This document shows positions 38,609-47,058 of a stretch of 64,000 nucleotides of DNA, in pieces (position 1 is the stretch's first letter; the number at the start of each line of letters is the position of its first letter). A program made the position numbers and the translations under genes. Below the pieces are notes generated by a model that saw only the letters and a program-made list of their open reading frames with translations, did not search any database and had not been told where the DNA came from. The DNA comes from Burkholderiales bacterium 39-55-53 (GTDB taxonomy: Bacteria; Pseudomonadota; Gammaproteobacteria; Burkholderiales; Burkholderiaceae_C), in the NCBI GenBank assembly GCA_002282445.1, contig NCJK01000001.1:434001-498000 (forward strand), written 5' to 3'.

Positions 38609-38713
38609 TTCGGCTCATACGCCGCTACGCGGCTCGAAATCGCCTCAGCGCGCACCCAAGCACTCCATTGCAGGCTTTCCACTTCCGAGCCGCGCAGCGG
38701 CGTATGAGCCGAA
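38609..38713. repeat. large inverted repeat after cobA
   Basis: Two 28-base arms (38609-38636 and 38686-38713) are complementary at all but one position and are separated by 49 bases. No gene lies between them. A 34-base part of the left arm and its flank (38611-38644) recurs with about three differences at 51459-51492, so this is a dispersed repeat family, not merely a terminator. No T-run follows. Confidence 0.85.
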
Positions 38714-38764
38714 ACTCGTGCCCGTGTGCGGCAGCGTCAAAGCAACGCCAACTAAACTCACGTC

Positions 38765-40015
38765 ATGAAAACCTTTGACGTTGTGATTGTGGGCGCCGGT
38801 GCAGCCGGTTTGTTTTGCGCGGGCGTGGCTGCACAACAAGGTTTGCAAGTGCTTGTGTTGGACCACAGCGAGAAAGTGGCCGAAAAAATTCGCATCTCAG
38901 GCGGCGGCCGCAGCAACTTCACCAACCGCGAGCTCGATGTTCGCGCCCCACACAAGCACTTCTTGGGCGACAACCCGCAGTTTTGCCGCAGCGCGCTATC
39001 GCGCTACACGCCACAAGACTTTGTGGCGCTCATGCAAAAACACAACATCCCGTTTCACGAAAAGCACAAAGGCCAGCTGTTTTGCGACCGCTCCGCCGAA
39101 GACCTGATTCAAATGCTCTTGGCCGAATGCAACGGCTCCGCCAATGGCGGCAGCGTCACGCGCTGGCAACCTTGCAGCCTCAAAGACATTCGCTACTCTG
39201 ACGCAGCCCCCGAGGCGCAACGCTACGAAGTCGACACCAACCAAGGCACAGTGCACGCTGCAGCCGTGGTGGTCGCCACCGGCGGCTTGTCCATCCCAAA
39301 AATTGGCGCGACCGACATCGGCTACAGACTGGCCAAGCAATTCAACCTGCGCTTGGTCGAGCCCCGCCCAGGTCTTGTGCCCCTGACCTTTGACGACAAA
39401 GCTTGGGCGCCATACGCCCAGCTCTCTGGCCTCTCGCTGCCTGTGCGCATCGAAACGGGTACGAAGAAAACGCTGCAAAGCTTTGATGAAGATTTGCTGT
39501 TCACGCACCGAGGGCTGTCTGGCCCAGGCGTGCTGCAAATCTCAAGCTACTGGCAAGCAGGCACTGACTTACGTATCAACCTCGCCCCAGAGGTGGACTT
39601 GCAAGAAGCGCTCATGACCGCCAAGCAGCAGTCTAAGAAACTCATTGCCAACGAACTCAACGCTTGGGTTCCCTCTCGCTTGGCCGATACCTGGGCCAGC
39701 CAAGACCCCGCTTGGCAACGCCCCGTGATTGAAGCCAGCGACAAAGCCCTGAACCTCTTGGCCCAGCGCCTCAGCGCTTGGCCACTCACCCCCACGGGCA
39801 CGGAAGGCTATAAAAAAGCCGAAGTCACCGTAGGCGGCGTGGACACGCGCGATTTATCGCAGCAAACCATGGAATCCAAGCAACCAGGCCTGTATTTCAT
39901 CGGCGAAGTGGTCGACATCACGGGCTGGCTGGGGGGCTACAACTTCCAGTGGGCGTGGTCCAGCGCGCATGCCTGCGCAAAAGCCTTGGGCGCCCGTTTA
40001 AAACCGGCGGTTTAG
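38765..40015 (+). CDS. HI0933-family flavoprotein (YhiN-like), NAD(P)/FAD-dependent oxidoreductase
   Basis: This 416-residue protein has the N-terminal FAD-binding Rossmann motif VGAGAAGLFCAGVA, the family signature KIRISGGGRSNFTN, ATGGLSIPKIGATDIGY, FTHRGLSGPGVLQIS, and the C-terminal GEVVDITGWLGGYNFQWAWS that completes the FAD site. The physiological reaction of HI0933/YhiN proteins is not established. Length is normal. It is preceded by the inverted repeat and followed by the rpsU promoter region, so it is probably a single-gene transcript. Confidence 0.88.
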   Translation: MKTFDVVIVGAGAAGLFCAGVAAQQGLQVLVLDHSEKVAEKIRISGGGRSNFTNRELDVRAPHKHFLGDNPQFCRSALSRYTPQDFVALMQKHNIPFHEKHKGQLFCDRSAEDLIQMLLAECNGSANGGSVTRWQPCSLKDIRYSDAAPEAQRYEVDTNQGTVHAAAVVVATGGLSIPKIGATDIGYRLAKQFNLRLVEPRPGLVPLTFDDKAWAPYAQLSGLSLPVRIETGTKKTLQSFDEDLLFTHRGLSGPGVLQISSYWQAGTDLRINLAPEVDLQEALMTAKQQSKKLIANELNAWVPSRLADTWASQDPAWQRPVIEASDKALNLLAQRLSAWPLTPTGTEGYKKAEVTVGGVDTRDLSQQTMESKQPGLYFIGEVVDITGWLGGYNFQWAWSSAHACAKALGARLKPAV

Positions 40016-40025
40016 TCGCTATAAT
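39997..40025 (+). promoter_or_regulatory. candidate sigma-70 promoter of rpsU
   Basis: A consensus TATAAT -10 box (40020-40025) is preceded at 17 bp by TTTAAA (39997-40002), a weak -35. It straddles the end of the flavoprotein gene. Predicted transcription would start near 40032 and give a leader of about 120 bases before rpsU. Confidence 0.45.
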
Positions 40026-40045
40026 TTCGGTCTTTGCTGGCAAAC

Positions 40046-40076
40046 CCCCAACGGCCTGATCAACTTAATGTTGGGG
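40046..40076 (+). promoter_or_regulatory. rpsU leader hairpin
   Basis: CCCCAAC at 40046-40052 pairs with GTTGGGG at 40070-40076 around a 17-base loop, inside the untranslated leader of rpsU. Its position suggests a role in translational control of S21, but no such element was recognised from known families. Confidence 0.4.
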
Positions 40077-40151
40077 AACACCGCAGGCATGGCGCTTAGG
40101 CACGATCTTCTTAGGCACCCTCTGACTGCAAATATTTGGAAACTTTGGTAA

Positions 40152-40364
40152 ATGACCACCATCCGTGTAAAAGAAAACGAACCGTTTGACGTCGCTCTGC
40201 GTCGCTTCAAGCGCACCATTGAAAAATTGGGTCTGTTGACCGACTTGCGCGCTCGCGAGTTCTACGAGAAGCCAACCGCTGAACGTAAACGCAAAAAAGC
40301 AGCAGCCGTGAAACGCAACTACAAGCGCATCCGCAGCATGCAGTTGCCCAAGAAGCTGTACTAA
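40152..40364 (+). CDS. rpsU: 30S ribosomal protein S21
   Basis: S21 is a small basic protein of the 30S platform needed for efficient initiation. The 70-residue protein contains [19 protein letters not shown] and [20 protein letters not shown] with a basic C-terminal tail, exactly the expected length. It has its own candidate promoter upstream and is followed by a strong terminator and then yqeY, the first genes of the classical rpsU-yqeY-dnaG-rpoD neighbourhood; dnaG and rpoD are not here. Confidence 0.97.
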   Translation: MTTIRVKENEPFDVALRRFKRTIEKLGLLTDLRAREFYEKPTAERKRKKAAAVKRNYKRIRSMQLPKKLY

Positions 40365-40381
40365 GCAGCCTCTGCCCCAAA

Positions 40382-40418
40382 AAAGCTCGCTAGGGACGCC
40401 TCAGCGGGCTTTTTTTTC
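40382..40418 (+). terminator. rho-independent terminator after rpsU
   Basis: A seven-pair stem (GCTCGCT at 40386-40392 with AGCGGGC at 40404-40410, one G-T pair) is followed by eight T residues. It lies about 20 bases after the rpsU stop and before yqeY, so yqeY expression depends on read-through or its own promoter. Confidence 0.85.
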
Positions 40419-40446
40419 GAATCATTTTTCCCTTTAGGAATGCACC

Positions 40447-40893
40447 ATGAGCCTCAAAGCACAAATCACCCAAGACATGAAAACCGCCATGCGCGCCAAA
40501 GACAGCGTGCGCTTGGGCACCATCCGCTTGCTGCAAGCCGCGATGAAGCAAAAAGAAGTTGACGAGCGCGTGGAGCTGGACGATGCCATGGTGATTGCCA
40601 TCGTGGACAAGCTGATCAAGCAGCGTAAAGACTCTGTGGCCGCTTACCTCACAGCCCAGCGCCAAGACTTGGCTGACATCGAAAGCGCCGAGATGAAAGT
40701 GCTGGAGGTTTATTTGCCTCAGCGTTTGAGCGCCGAAGAAATCACAGCTGCCGTGAAGGCCATCGTGGCTGAAGTGGGCGCTGCTGGCCCAGGCGATATG
40801 GGCAAGGTCATGGGTGCTGTGAAGACGCAATTGGCGGGCAAGGCGGATATGGGTCTGGTGTCTGCGGCTGTTAAGGCGGCATTGGCGGGCTAA
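40447..40893 (+). CDS. yqeY: GatB/YqeY domain protein
   Basis: This 148-residue protein is the stand-alone YqeY/GatB-tail domain: MSLKAQITQDMKTAMRAKD, LGTIRLLQAAMKQKEVDERV, KQRKDSVAAY, VLEVYLPQRLS and GAAGPGDMGKVMGAVKTQLAGKADM. The domain resembles the tRNA-binding tail of the GatB amidotransferase subunit, but the role of free YqeY is not settled. Position after rpsU is conserved in many bacteria. It is followed by about 370 bp of structured repeats without a gene. Confidence 0.92.
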   Translation: MSLKAQITQDMKTAMRAKDSVRLGTIRLLQAAMKQKEVDERVELDDAMVIAIVDKLIKQRKDSVAAYLTAQRQDLADIESAEMKVLEVYLPQRLSAEEITAAVKAIVAEVGAAGPGDMGKVMGAVKTQLAGKADMGLVSAAVKAALAG

Positions 40894-40951
40894 GTCTTAG
40901 CCTCTCTTGACTCACTGTTGCGGTTGAGCGGGAAGGACTCCCCTGCTTTGA

Positions 40952-41222
40952 CTGTTGACGGGGCTAGGCCCCACTACCCTAGGCTCCTCTTCGCTTTGCT
41001 CAGAATGTCGCTACGGGTTGCGGGGCCTCGCCCCGTCAACAGCGGTTTTTTCTGCTTAGCGTTTTCACACCAACGGAGTTCAGTCAAAGATGCGGCTTTG
41101 AGCGCAGCGATAAAGCCGTACGTAGAGCGCCCGTAGCGAATGCGGTGTGGCGTGACTGCCCGTAGCGACATTCTGAGCGCAGCGAAGAGGAGCCTAGGGC
41201 AGTTACGCCACACCGCATTCGC
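40952..41222. repeat. nested inverted repeats filling the yqeY-pmbA gap
   Basis: The 374-bp gap holds no gene but three overlapping inverted repeats. First, 28-base arms at 40952-40979 and 41015-41042 pair with about four mismatches, followed by a T-run (terminator-like for yqeY). Second, about 44 bases at 40974-41017 recur inverted at about 41161-41204, nearly identical. Third, 26-base arms at 41136-41161 and 41197-41222 pair with one mismatch. The shared pieces can pair in alternative ways. No coding potential or transposase was seen. The stretch between yqeY and pmbA converges on both genes. Confidence 0.8.
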
Positions 41223-41267
41223 GCAGAGTCAAACTACAAAACCAAAATCGCATCGAGCCAAAATAGA

Positions 41268-42656
41268 TTAGCTACCAGCCACCTTCATGCGATTGATCAG
41301 CACAGAACCAATCGTCTTTGCACCCATCGTGTATGCATCCGAACCAATAGCTTCAATGCCTTGGAACATGTCTTTCATATTCCCTGCGATGGTGATCTCT
41401 TGCACAGGGTAGGCAATGCGACCGTTCTCCACCCAAAAGCCGCTGGCTCCGCGTGAATAGTCACCCGTCACGTAGTTCACACCTTGGCCCATCAGCTCAA
41501 TCACAAACAAGCCCGTGCCTAGTTTTTTCAACATGGCATCGAGGTCGTCTGTGCTTTGCGTGAGGCGTGAAGACATCACCAAGTTGTGCGAACCGCCTGA
41601 GTTACCCGTGGTGGGCATGCCCAGTTTGCGAGCGGTGTAGCTGCTTAGGAAATAGCCTTCCACACGGCCAGCATCCACCACGCGACGTGCGCGAACGGTC
41701 ACACCTTCGTCGTCGAATGGCGAGCTGCCTTTGCCGCGCATGACAAACGGGTCTTCTGAAATATCGATGTGCTTGGGGAACACCGTCTTACCCAGCGAGT
41801 CAAGCAAAAACGTGCTCTTGCGGTACAGCGCACTACCGCTCACGGCTTGCACAAAACCACCCAACAAGCCTGCGGCCACGGGTGCTTCAAACAACACGGG
41901 GCATTCAATCGTGGCGATCTTGCGAGACTTCAAGCGGCTCAAGGCACGCTCGGCGGCGTAGCGGCCGACGGACTCGGGTGAGGCCAATTCATGGGCATCG
42001 CGCATGGAGCTATACCACGCATCGCGCTGCATGCCGTCGCCTTTGCCTGCAATGGGCGCTACCGAAATGGTGTGGCGTGAGCTGGCATAGCCGCCGCGAA
42101 AGCCGTGGGTGTGCGCGCTGAAGAAATGGCTTTGTTGGGCCGACACCGCAGCGCCTTCGCTGTTGGTGATGCGCTTGTCGGTTTGCATGGCAGCAGCCTC
42201 GCAACGCAATGCGAGGGTGGCAGCGTCTGCGCTGGTGATGTTCCAAGGGTGGAACAAATCCAAATCGGGGTGGTGCGTGGCAATGTCTTTTTCGTCAGGC
42301 AAGCCAGCCACGGGGTCTTCGGCGGTGAAGCGAGCGATGTCATAGGCCGCTTGCACGGTGCGCTCAATCGCAGCTTGCGAAAAGTCTGACGTGCTGGCAT
42401 TGCCACGGCGGTGGCCCAAGTACACCGTCACGCCTAGCGATTTGTCGCGGTTGCGCTCCACATTTTCAAGCTCGCCTTTGCGCACCGACACGCTCAAACC
42501 GCAGCCCTCTGACGCATCGGCCCCCGCATCGGTGGCTCCCAGCTTTTTGGCGTGCTTCAGGGCTGCATCGACGAGCGACTCGAAGTGCTCGCGGCTGTAG
42601 CTGAAACCTTGAGCAGGCGTGTGGGATGAGGCTTGGGTTTTGGTGGCTTTGGTCAT
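41268..42656 (-). CDS. pmbA: metalloprotease subunit PmbA/TldE
   Basis: PmbA (TldE) with TldD forms a heterodimeric metalloprotease that removes leader peptides and degrades unfolded peptides; the metal site is in TldD, which is not in this window. The 462-residue protein shows the family features GADASEGCGLSVSVRKGELE, GVTVYLGHRRGNASTSDFS, the segment with NSGGSHNLVM, and a conserved C terminus GSDAYTMGAKTIGSVLINRM. The start at 42656 (MTKATKTQ) avoids overlap with the divergent darP promoter region. Upstream in-frame codons are unused. Confidence 0.94.
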   Translation of the reverse strand: MTKATKTQASSHTPAQGFSYSREHFESLVDAALKHAKKLGATDAGADASEGCGLSVSVRKGELENVERNRDKSLGVTVYLGHRRGNASTSDFSQAAIERTVQAAYDIARFTAEDPVAGLPDEKDIATHHPDLDLFHPWNITSADAATLALRCEAAAMQTDKRITNSEGAAVSAQQSHFFSAHTHGFRGGYASSRHTISVAPIAGKGDGMQRDAWYSSMRDAHELASPESVGRYAAERALSRLKSRKIATIECPVLFEAPVAAGLLGGFVQAVSGSALYRKSTFLLDSLGKTVFPKHIDISEDPFVMRGKGSSPFDDEGVTVRARRVVDAGRVEGYFLSSYTARKLGMPTTGNSGGSHNLVMSSRLTQSTDDLDAMLKKLGTGLFVIELMGQGVNYVTGDYSRGASGFWVENGRIAYPVQEITIAGNMKDMFQGIEAIGSDAYTMGAKTIGSVLINRMKVAGS

Positions 42657-42735
42657 ATCGACGGCTATGATACTGGTCACTGCGTTTGTCCTTTGTGTTG
42701 AAGGGCAACCCGACCTATTTAAAGCTCCCCAATTT

Positions 42736-43410
42736 ATGTCACGTAAACCCAAAAAAGGTTACTTTGTCCGAGGCCAGTTTGTGGCCGAAGGCAGCGAACT
42801 CGACCTCGAACTCAAAGCCGAACTCAAAGGCACTGAGGGCCTGAGTCGCACCGACCGCAAAAAAGACAGCGACGACCGCCAAGATTTGGGCGTCGAGCTG
42901 CTCACGCTGCGCACTGAGTTGATGGACCGCCTGAACACGCAAGGCCACATCACCGACCTGTTGCGCGAAGCATTGGCCGAAGCACGCCGCATTACCAACT
43001 TTGAAGGCAAGCGCCGTCAAATGCAGTTTGTTGGCAAGCTCATGCGCAAGCTCACCGAAGAATCTGTGGAAGCCGTCAAAGACGCGCTCAACGAGCAACG
43101 CATGGGCAGTACCAAAGACACCTTGGCCCTGCACTTGGCCGAAAGCTGGCGTGACCGCCTGATGGCCGACGACGCAGCACTGCAAGAGTGGATGAACGAA
43201 TACCCCAGCACCGACAGCCAGCAGCTGCGTGCCTTGGTGCGTCAAGCCCGCAAGGATGACGTCACCACCAAAGCCGACATTGCCAAAGGTTTGCTGCCGC
43301 GCCAAAGCCGCGCGTTCCGCGAAATTTTCCAGCTCATCAAAGAGCAGTTCAACCTCGTGGACGATGTGTTGCACACGCCCGAAGACGACGAAGAAAGCTA
43401 CAAGCCATGA
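42736..43410 (+). CDS. darP: ribosome biogenesis protein DarP (YjgA, DUF615)
   Basis: DarP/YjgA associates with late pre-50S particles. The 224-residue protein contains MSRKPKKGYF, LGVELLTLRTELMDRL, GKRRQMQFVGKLMRKL, EEWMNEYP-like DAALQEWMNEYPSTDSQQLR and LVRQARKD. Length is normal for betaproteobacteria. The start at 42736 matches the family. It diverges from pmbA with about 80 bp for both promoters, a common pairing (pmbA next to yjgA), and overlaps mog by four bases. Confidence 0.92.
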   Translation: MSRKPKKGYFVRGQFVAEGSELDLELKAELKGTEGLSRTDRKKDSDDRQDLGVELLTLRTELMDRLNTQGHITDLLREALAEARRITNFEGKRRQMQFVGKLMRKLTEESVEAVKDALNEQRMGSTKDTLALHLAESWRDRLMADDAALQEWMNEYPSTDSQQLRALVRQARKDDVTTKADIAKGLLPRQSRAFREIFQLIKEQFNLVDDVLHTPEDDEESYKP

Positions 43411-44027
43411 CAGACACCACCCTGCCCACCCCCGATGCACGTTGCGACACCATCAAGGTGGGCATCGTGTCCATCAGCGACCGTGCCTCCAGCGGCACTT
43501 ACGAAGACAAAGGCCTGCCCGCCCTGCGCGATTGGCTAGGCCATGCTTTGTACAACCCGATTGAATACGTCGAGCGCCTGATTCCCGACGAGCAAGCCAC
43601 CATCAGCCAAGCGTTGATTGAGTTGGTGGATGCGGGCTGCGCCTTGGTGCTGACCACCGGCGGCACAGGCCCTGCCAAACGTGACGTGACCCCCGAAGCC
43701 ACATTGGCCGTGGCCCACAAAGAAATGCCAGGCTTTGGCGAGCAAATGCGCCAAGTGAGTTTGAAGTTTGTGCCCACCGCCATCCTGTCACGCCAAGTGG
43801 CGGTGATTCGCGATGAGACGCTGATCATCAACTTGCCAGGTCAACCCAAATCCATTCAAGAGACCTTGGGCGGTTTGAAAGACGCAGACGGCAAGCAGTT
43901 GGTAGACGGTGTGTTTGCAGCTGTGCCCTACTGCATCGACTTGATCGGCGGCCCTTACATGGAAACGCGTGACGATTTTTGCAAAGGCTGGCGTCCTAAA
44001 ACTGCGCTGAAATCGAAGCGTGTGTGA
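43407..44027 (+). CDS. mog: molybdopterin adenylyltransferase
   Basis: Mog adenylates molybdopterin before molybdenum insertion. The 206-residue protein has VGIVSISDRASSGTYEDKG, LVLTTGGTGPAKRDVTPEAT, the segment with EMPGFGEQMR, TAILSRQVAVIRDETLIINL and LPGQPKSIQE, matching the Mog family. The ATG overlaps the darP stop. It is followed directly by a strong terminator, so darP and mog form a two-gene operon. No molybdoenzyme gene is seen in the window. Confidence 0.95.
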   Translation: MTDTTLPTPDARCDTIKVGIVSISDRASSGTYEDKGLPALRDWLGHALYNPIEYVERLIPDEQATISQALIELVDAGCALVLTTGGTGPAKRDVTPEATLAVAHKEMPGFGEQMRQVSLKFVPTAILSRQVAVIRDETLIINLPGQPKSIQETLGGLKDADGKQLVDGVFAAVPYCIDLIGGPYMETRDDFCKGWRPKTALKSKRV

Positions 44028-44043
44028 CGCAGCACACACCTAC

Positions 44044-44073
44044 AAAAAAGCCCGCTGAGTCGCGGGCTTTTTT
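44044..44073 (+). terminator. rho-independent terminator after mog
   Basis: A six-base GC stem (GCCCGC at 44050-44055 with GCGGGC at 44062-44067) with A-run on one side and T-run on the other. The symmetric A/T tracts mean it may also serve the convergent gene ending at 44076. Confidence 0.9.
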
Positions 44074-44075
44074 AT

Positions 44076-44459
44076 TTACTTAGCGTCAGTGCCAATCTTT
44101 TGCACCACAGGATCGTCTCCCGACATGTCAAAGTAAATGCCATCAAAGAAAATTTTGACTGCGGCTAAATCCTTGCCCGTTGCAATTCGATTGGGCGTGA
44201 ACTGCAGCACCTCAAACACATAGTGATTGAGGGTGTCCACAAACTTGTCGAAGTGCGGCATGTCCACGTCAAACAAAGGTTTCACCCAAATCTTCCACTG
44301 CCCCACCATCACAGGGTCTTCTGTCACGGTGACATCACACACCACGTTGTTGGTGATGAGTCCATATTGCTCAAGGTCGAACGTGAACTGCCCTTCGAAA
44401 GCCCCAACAGGATTCAAAGTGGCCCACAGGCGCTTGGGATAGACATTTAAAAAACGCAC
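44076..44459 (-). CDS. hypothetical protein, coupled to cysE
   Basis: This protein of about 127 residues has no recognised domain. It contains no signal peptide or membrane segment, and is rich in aromatic and beta-prone stretches (VRFLNVYPKRLWATLNP, VGQWKIWVKPLFDVDMPHF, YVFEVLQFTPNRI, IYFDMSGDDP). The start is placed at a GTG at 44459, two bases after the cysE stop, because the longer upstream frame would lie inside cysE. Co-transcription with cysE is likely. A soluble cytoplasmic protein of unknown role is all that can be said. Confidence 0.55.
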   Translation of the reverse strand: MRFLNVYPKRLWATLNPVGAFEGQFTFDLEQYGLITNNVVCDVTVTEDPVMVGQWKIWVKPLFDVDMPHFDKFVDTLNHYVFEVLQFTPNRIATGKDLAAVKIFFDGIYFDMSGDDPVVQKIGTDAK

Positions 44460-44461
44460 GG

Positions 44462-45232
44462 TCAGTCCAACAGTTGGTTGATACGTGCCGCCGCAAAGTG
44501 CTCTTGGCGAGCGGCATCGGTCGGAACGCAATCGGGTTTGGCTTGGCCGGCAGAAAGCTGCTCGATAGCTTTCCACAACAAAGCAATTTGGTGTTCTTGT
44601 GAGGTGGCGTTGTCAATCAAGCCACGCATGGCTTGGCTCACAGGGTCGTCGTTTTGAGTCACGCCGTAGGCTGAGAAGCCCATCTTCGAAGCAGCTTCTT
44701 CACGCTTGGCATCGGTGTCCGCTTGGATGATGCGTGCGGGGTTACCAACGGCGGTCGCGCCAGCTGGCACGGGCTTGGTGACCACGGCGTTGCTGCCCAC
44801 TTTGGCGCCATCGCCCACGGTGAAACCGCCCAACACTTTGGCGCCTGCGCCAATCACCACGTCTTTACCCAATGTGGGGTGGCGCTTTTCGCCTTTGTAG
44901 AGCGAAGTGCCGCCCAAGGTCACGCCTTGGTAAATCGTGCAGCCGTCACCAATCTCGGCGGTCTCGCCCACCACCACGCCCATGGCGTGGTCGAAAAACA
45001 CGCGGTTGCCAATCTTGGCGGCGGGGTGAATTTCAATGCCGGTGAACCAGCGCGAGATGTGTGAAATGAAGCGGCCCAACCACTTGAAGCCGATGTTCCA
45101 GCAGCCGTGCGCCAAACGGTGCAGCAGCACCGCGTGCAAGCCGGGGTAGCAAGTCAGCACTTCCCAGCGGCTTCGAGCGGCGGGGTCGCGGTCCAAAATG
45201 CATTGAACATCAGAGCGTAGGCGTGAAAACAT
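44462..45232 (-). CDS. cysE: serine O-acetyltransferase
   Basis: CysE makes O-acetylserine, the carbon acceptor for cysteine synthesis. The 256-residue protein shows the N-terminal helical part ([29 protein letters not shown]) and the left-handed beta-helix with hexapeptide repeats. Catalytic residues are in [19 protein letters not shown], and [20 protein letters not shown] follows. A C-terminal extension of about 70 residues follows the beta-helix. It lies between trmJ (about 20 bp) and the hypothetical protein, all on the minus strand, as commonly found. Confidence 0.95.
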   Translation of the reverse strand: MFSRLRSDVQCILDRDPAARSRWEVLTCYPGLHAVLLHRLAHGCWNIGFKWLGRFISHISRWFTGIEIHPAAKIGNRVFFDHAMGVVVGETAEIGDGCTIYQGVTLGGTSLYKGEKRHPTLGKDVVIGAGAKVLGGFTVGDGAKVGSNAVVTKPVPAGATAVGNPARIIQADTDAKREEAASKMGFSAYGVTQNDDPVSQAMRGLIDNATSQEHQIALLWKAIEQLSAGQAKPDCVPTDAARQEHFAAARINQLLD

Positions 45233-45253
45233 AGTGGCTTGATTATCGTTGCC

Positions 45254-46030
45254 TCAACAGCTGCTTTTTTCAGCAGCTGTTTTGGCGACTTGCGACATGG
45301 TTTTGGCAATGCCACGCAAGATGTGAATTTCCTCTTGCGTGACCTGTGCGCGGTTGAACAGCTGGTTCAAGCGCGGCATGAGTTTCTTGGGCGCTTCTGG
45401 GTCCAAAAAGCCAATGTCAGTCAGCGACTGTTGCCAGTGGTCAAGCAAGCCTGCGAGTTGTTGGGCATCGGCCAAGGGGGTAGGTTCTTGCGCTGCAGGC
45501 GCAATTTCTTCAGAAGGCAACATCGTGGCAAGCCCGCCCAAAGCCTCCCGCCAGTCATACGCCAGCACCTGCACCGCAGCGCCTAAGTTCAACGAACCAA
45601 ACTTCGGGTCTGTCGGAATACTCAGGCAGGTGTGGCAGCGGTACACATCTTCGTTGCGCATGCCAAAGCGCTCGGAGCCAAACAAAAAGCCCACGCCAAA
45701 GTCAGCGTTCCGTTTGTGCTCGGCTGCCAAGGCGGCAAAGTGGGGGCGCGGCTCAAGCGTAGGCGGACCAAAGTCACGCGGTGTCATGGCGGTGGCGCAC
45801 AGGTGGTGCAGTCCATCAATCGCTTCATCCAAAGTGGCCACCACACGGGCATTGGCCAGCACGTCTAGGGCGCCGCTGGCACGCTGGATGGTCTCTTCGC
45901 GGCGCAGCACGTTGTCCCAGCGGGGCGCGACCAGCACTAAATCGGTGAAACCCATCACCTTCATGGCGCGGGCGGTAGCGCCCACGTTGCCGGCGTGGCT
46001 GGTATTTAAAAGAATGAAGCGGGTTTTCAT
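45254..46030 (-). CDS. trmJ: tRNA (cytidine/uridine-32-2'-O)-methyltransferase TrmJ
   Basis: This SPOUT-class RNA methyltransferase modifies ribose of position 32 in tRNA. The 258-residue protein has the SpoU motifs NTSHAGNVGATARAMKVMG, FLFGSERFGM and LNLGAAVQVLAYDWRE. The start at 46030 (MKTRFILLNTS) is preferred over in-frame upstream codons. The gene diverges from suhB with about 100 bp between starts. A hairpin overlaps its stop codon but has no T-run. Pairing with cysE is frequent in proteobacteria. Confidence 0.92.
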   Translation of the reverse strand: MKTRFILLNTSHAGNVGATARAMKVMGFTDLVLVAPRWDNVLRREETIQRASGALDVLANARVVATLDEAIDGLHHLCATAMTPRDFGPPTLEPRPHFAALAAEHKRNADFGVGFLFGSERFGMRNEDVYRCHTCLSIPTDPKFGSLNLGAAVQVLAYDWREALGGLATMLPSEEIAPAAQEPTPLADAQQLAGLLDHWQQSLTDIGFLDPEAPKKLMPRLNQLFNRAQVTQEEIHILRGIAKTMSQVAKTAAEKSSC

Positions 46031-46134
46031 AGATGGTTTTGTAAGTCTTAGCGCGTAAAATCTGTCCCATTGTCGCCGCCCGCATCGCCGGGCGTTCATC
46101 TTCGGTCTGCCAAGGCCAGCTCTTCACAAAATCT

Positions 46135-47028
46135 ATGTCGTCCTCTTCTTCTGTACACCCCATGCTCAATGTGGCCGTCAAGGCTGCACGCGCCGCAGGC
46201 GCCATCATCAACCGCGCCGCGCTCGACGTGGAAGCTGTGCGTATTTCACAGAAGCAAGTGAACGACTTTGTGACTGAAGTTGACCAAAACAGCGAACGCA
46301 TCATCATCGAGACCCTGCTCACCGCCTACCCCGATCACGGCATCTTGGCCGAAGAGTCAGGCACCATGCACGGCAACCCCAACGCGGACCACATCTGGAT
46401 CATCGACCCGCTCGATGGCACGACCAACTTCATCCACGGCTTCCCCTACTACTGCGTGAGCATCGCCTTGCAAGTGCAAGGCCGCTTAGAGCAAGCCGTC
46501 ATTTACGACCCCACCCGCAACGACTTGTTCACCGCCACCAAAGGCCGTGGCGCGTTCATGAACGACCGCCGCATCCGCGTGAGCAAGCGCACCCGCTTGG
46601 AAGAGTGTTTGTTGGCCACGGGCTTTCCGTTCCGTCCCGGTGACGACTTCAACAAATACCTCAGCCTCATGGGCGAAGTCATGCAACGCACCGCTGGCTT
46701 GCGCCGCCCCGGTGCTGCTGCACTCGACTTGGCCTATGTGGCCGCAGGCTTTAGCGATGGTTTCTTTGAACTCGGCTTGAAGCCTTGGGACATGGCCGCA
46801 GGTGCTTTGCTGATCACCGAAGCCGGTGGTTTGGTGAGCAACTTCACAGGCGAAGGCCCCTACCTTGAGCATGAAGAGTGCTTGGCCGCCGCTCCTCGCA
46901 TCTACGCACAGTTGGTACCACTCACCACCAAGTACTCCAAGTTTGCAGGCGCAGACGACAAGCGTGCAGCCAGCACAGCGGCCAAAACCTTGAGCCTGTC
47001 ACGCCAAGCGCCAGACGCGCCGCTGTAA
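46135..47028 (+). CDS. suhB: inositol monophosphatase family protein SuhB
   Basis: SuhB is an Mg-dependent inositol-1-phosphatase that also takes part in rRNA antitermination and ribosome assembly. The 297-residue protein shows the metal-site motifs [25 protein letters not shown] and [19 protein letters not shown], with [10 protein letters not shown]. Starts at 46135 (MSSSSSVHP) or 46162 (MLNVAV) are possible; homologues often begin HPMLN, so the shorter one is plausible. It is 30 bp upstream of mutS on the same strand. Confidence 0.93.
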   Translation: MSSSSSVHPMLNVAVKAARAAGAIINRAALDVEAVRISQKQVNDFVTEVDQNSERIIIETLLTAYPDHGILAEESGTMHGNPNADHIWIIDPLDGTTNFIHGFPYYCVSIALQVQGRLEQAVIYDPTRNDLFTATKGRGAFMNDRRIRVSKRTRLEECLLATGFPFRPGDDFNKYLSLMGEVMQRTAGLRRPGAAALDLAYVAAGFSDGFFELGLKPWDMAAGALLITEAGGLVSNFTGEGPYLEHEECLAAAPRIYAQLVPLTTKYSKFAGADDKRAASTAAKTLSLSRQAPDAPL

Positions 47029-47058
47029 ACCTCTCAATACTTTCTGGCAGGCACTGCG

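Noticed and set aside
40894-41267. Possible CRISPR or integron site
   Set aside because: Repeats here are inverted and unevenly spaced, not direct with unique spacers; no cas or integrase gene is nearby.
45257-45281. Nine-base hairpin over the trmJ stop codon
   Set aside because: It has no T-run on the trmJ strand and overlaps coding sequence, so it is not called a terminator.
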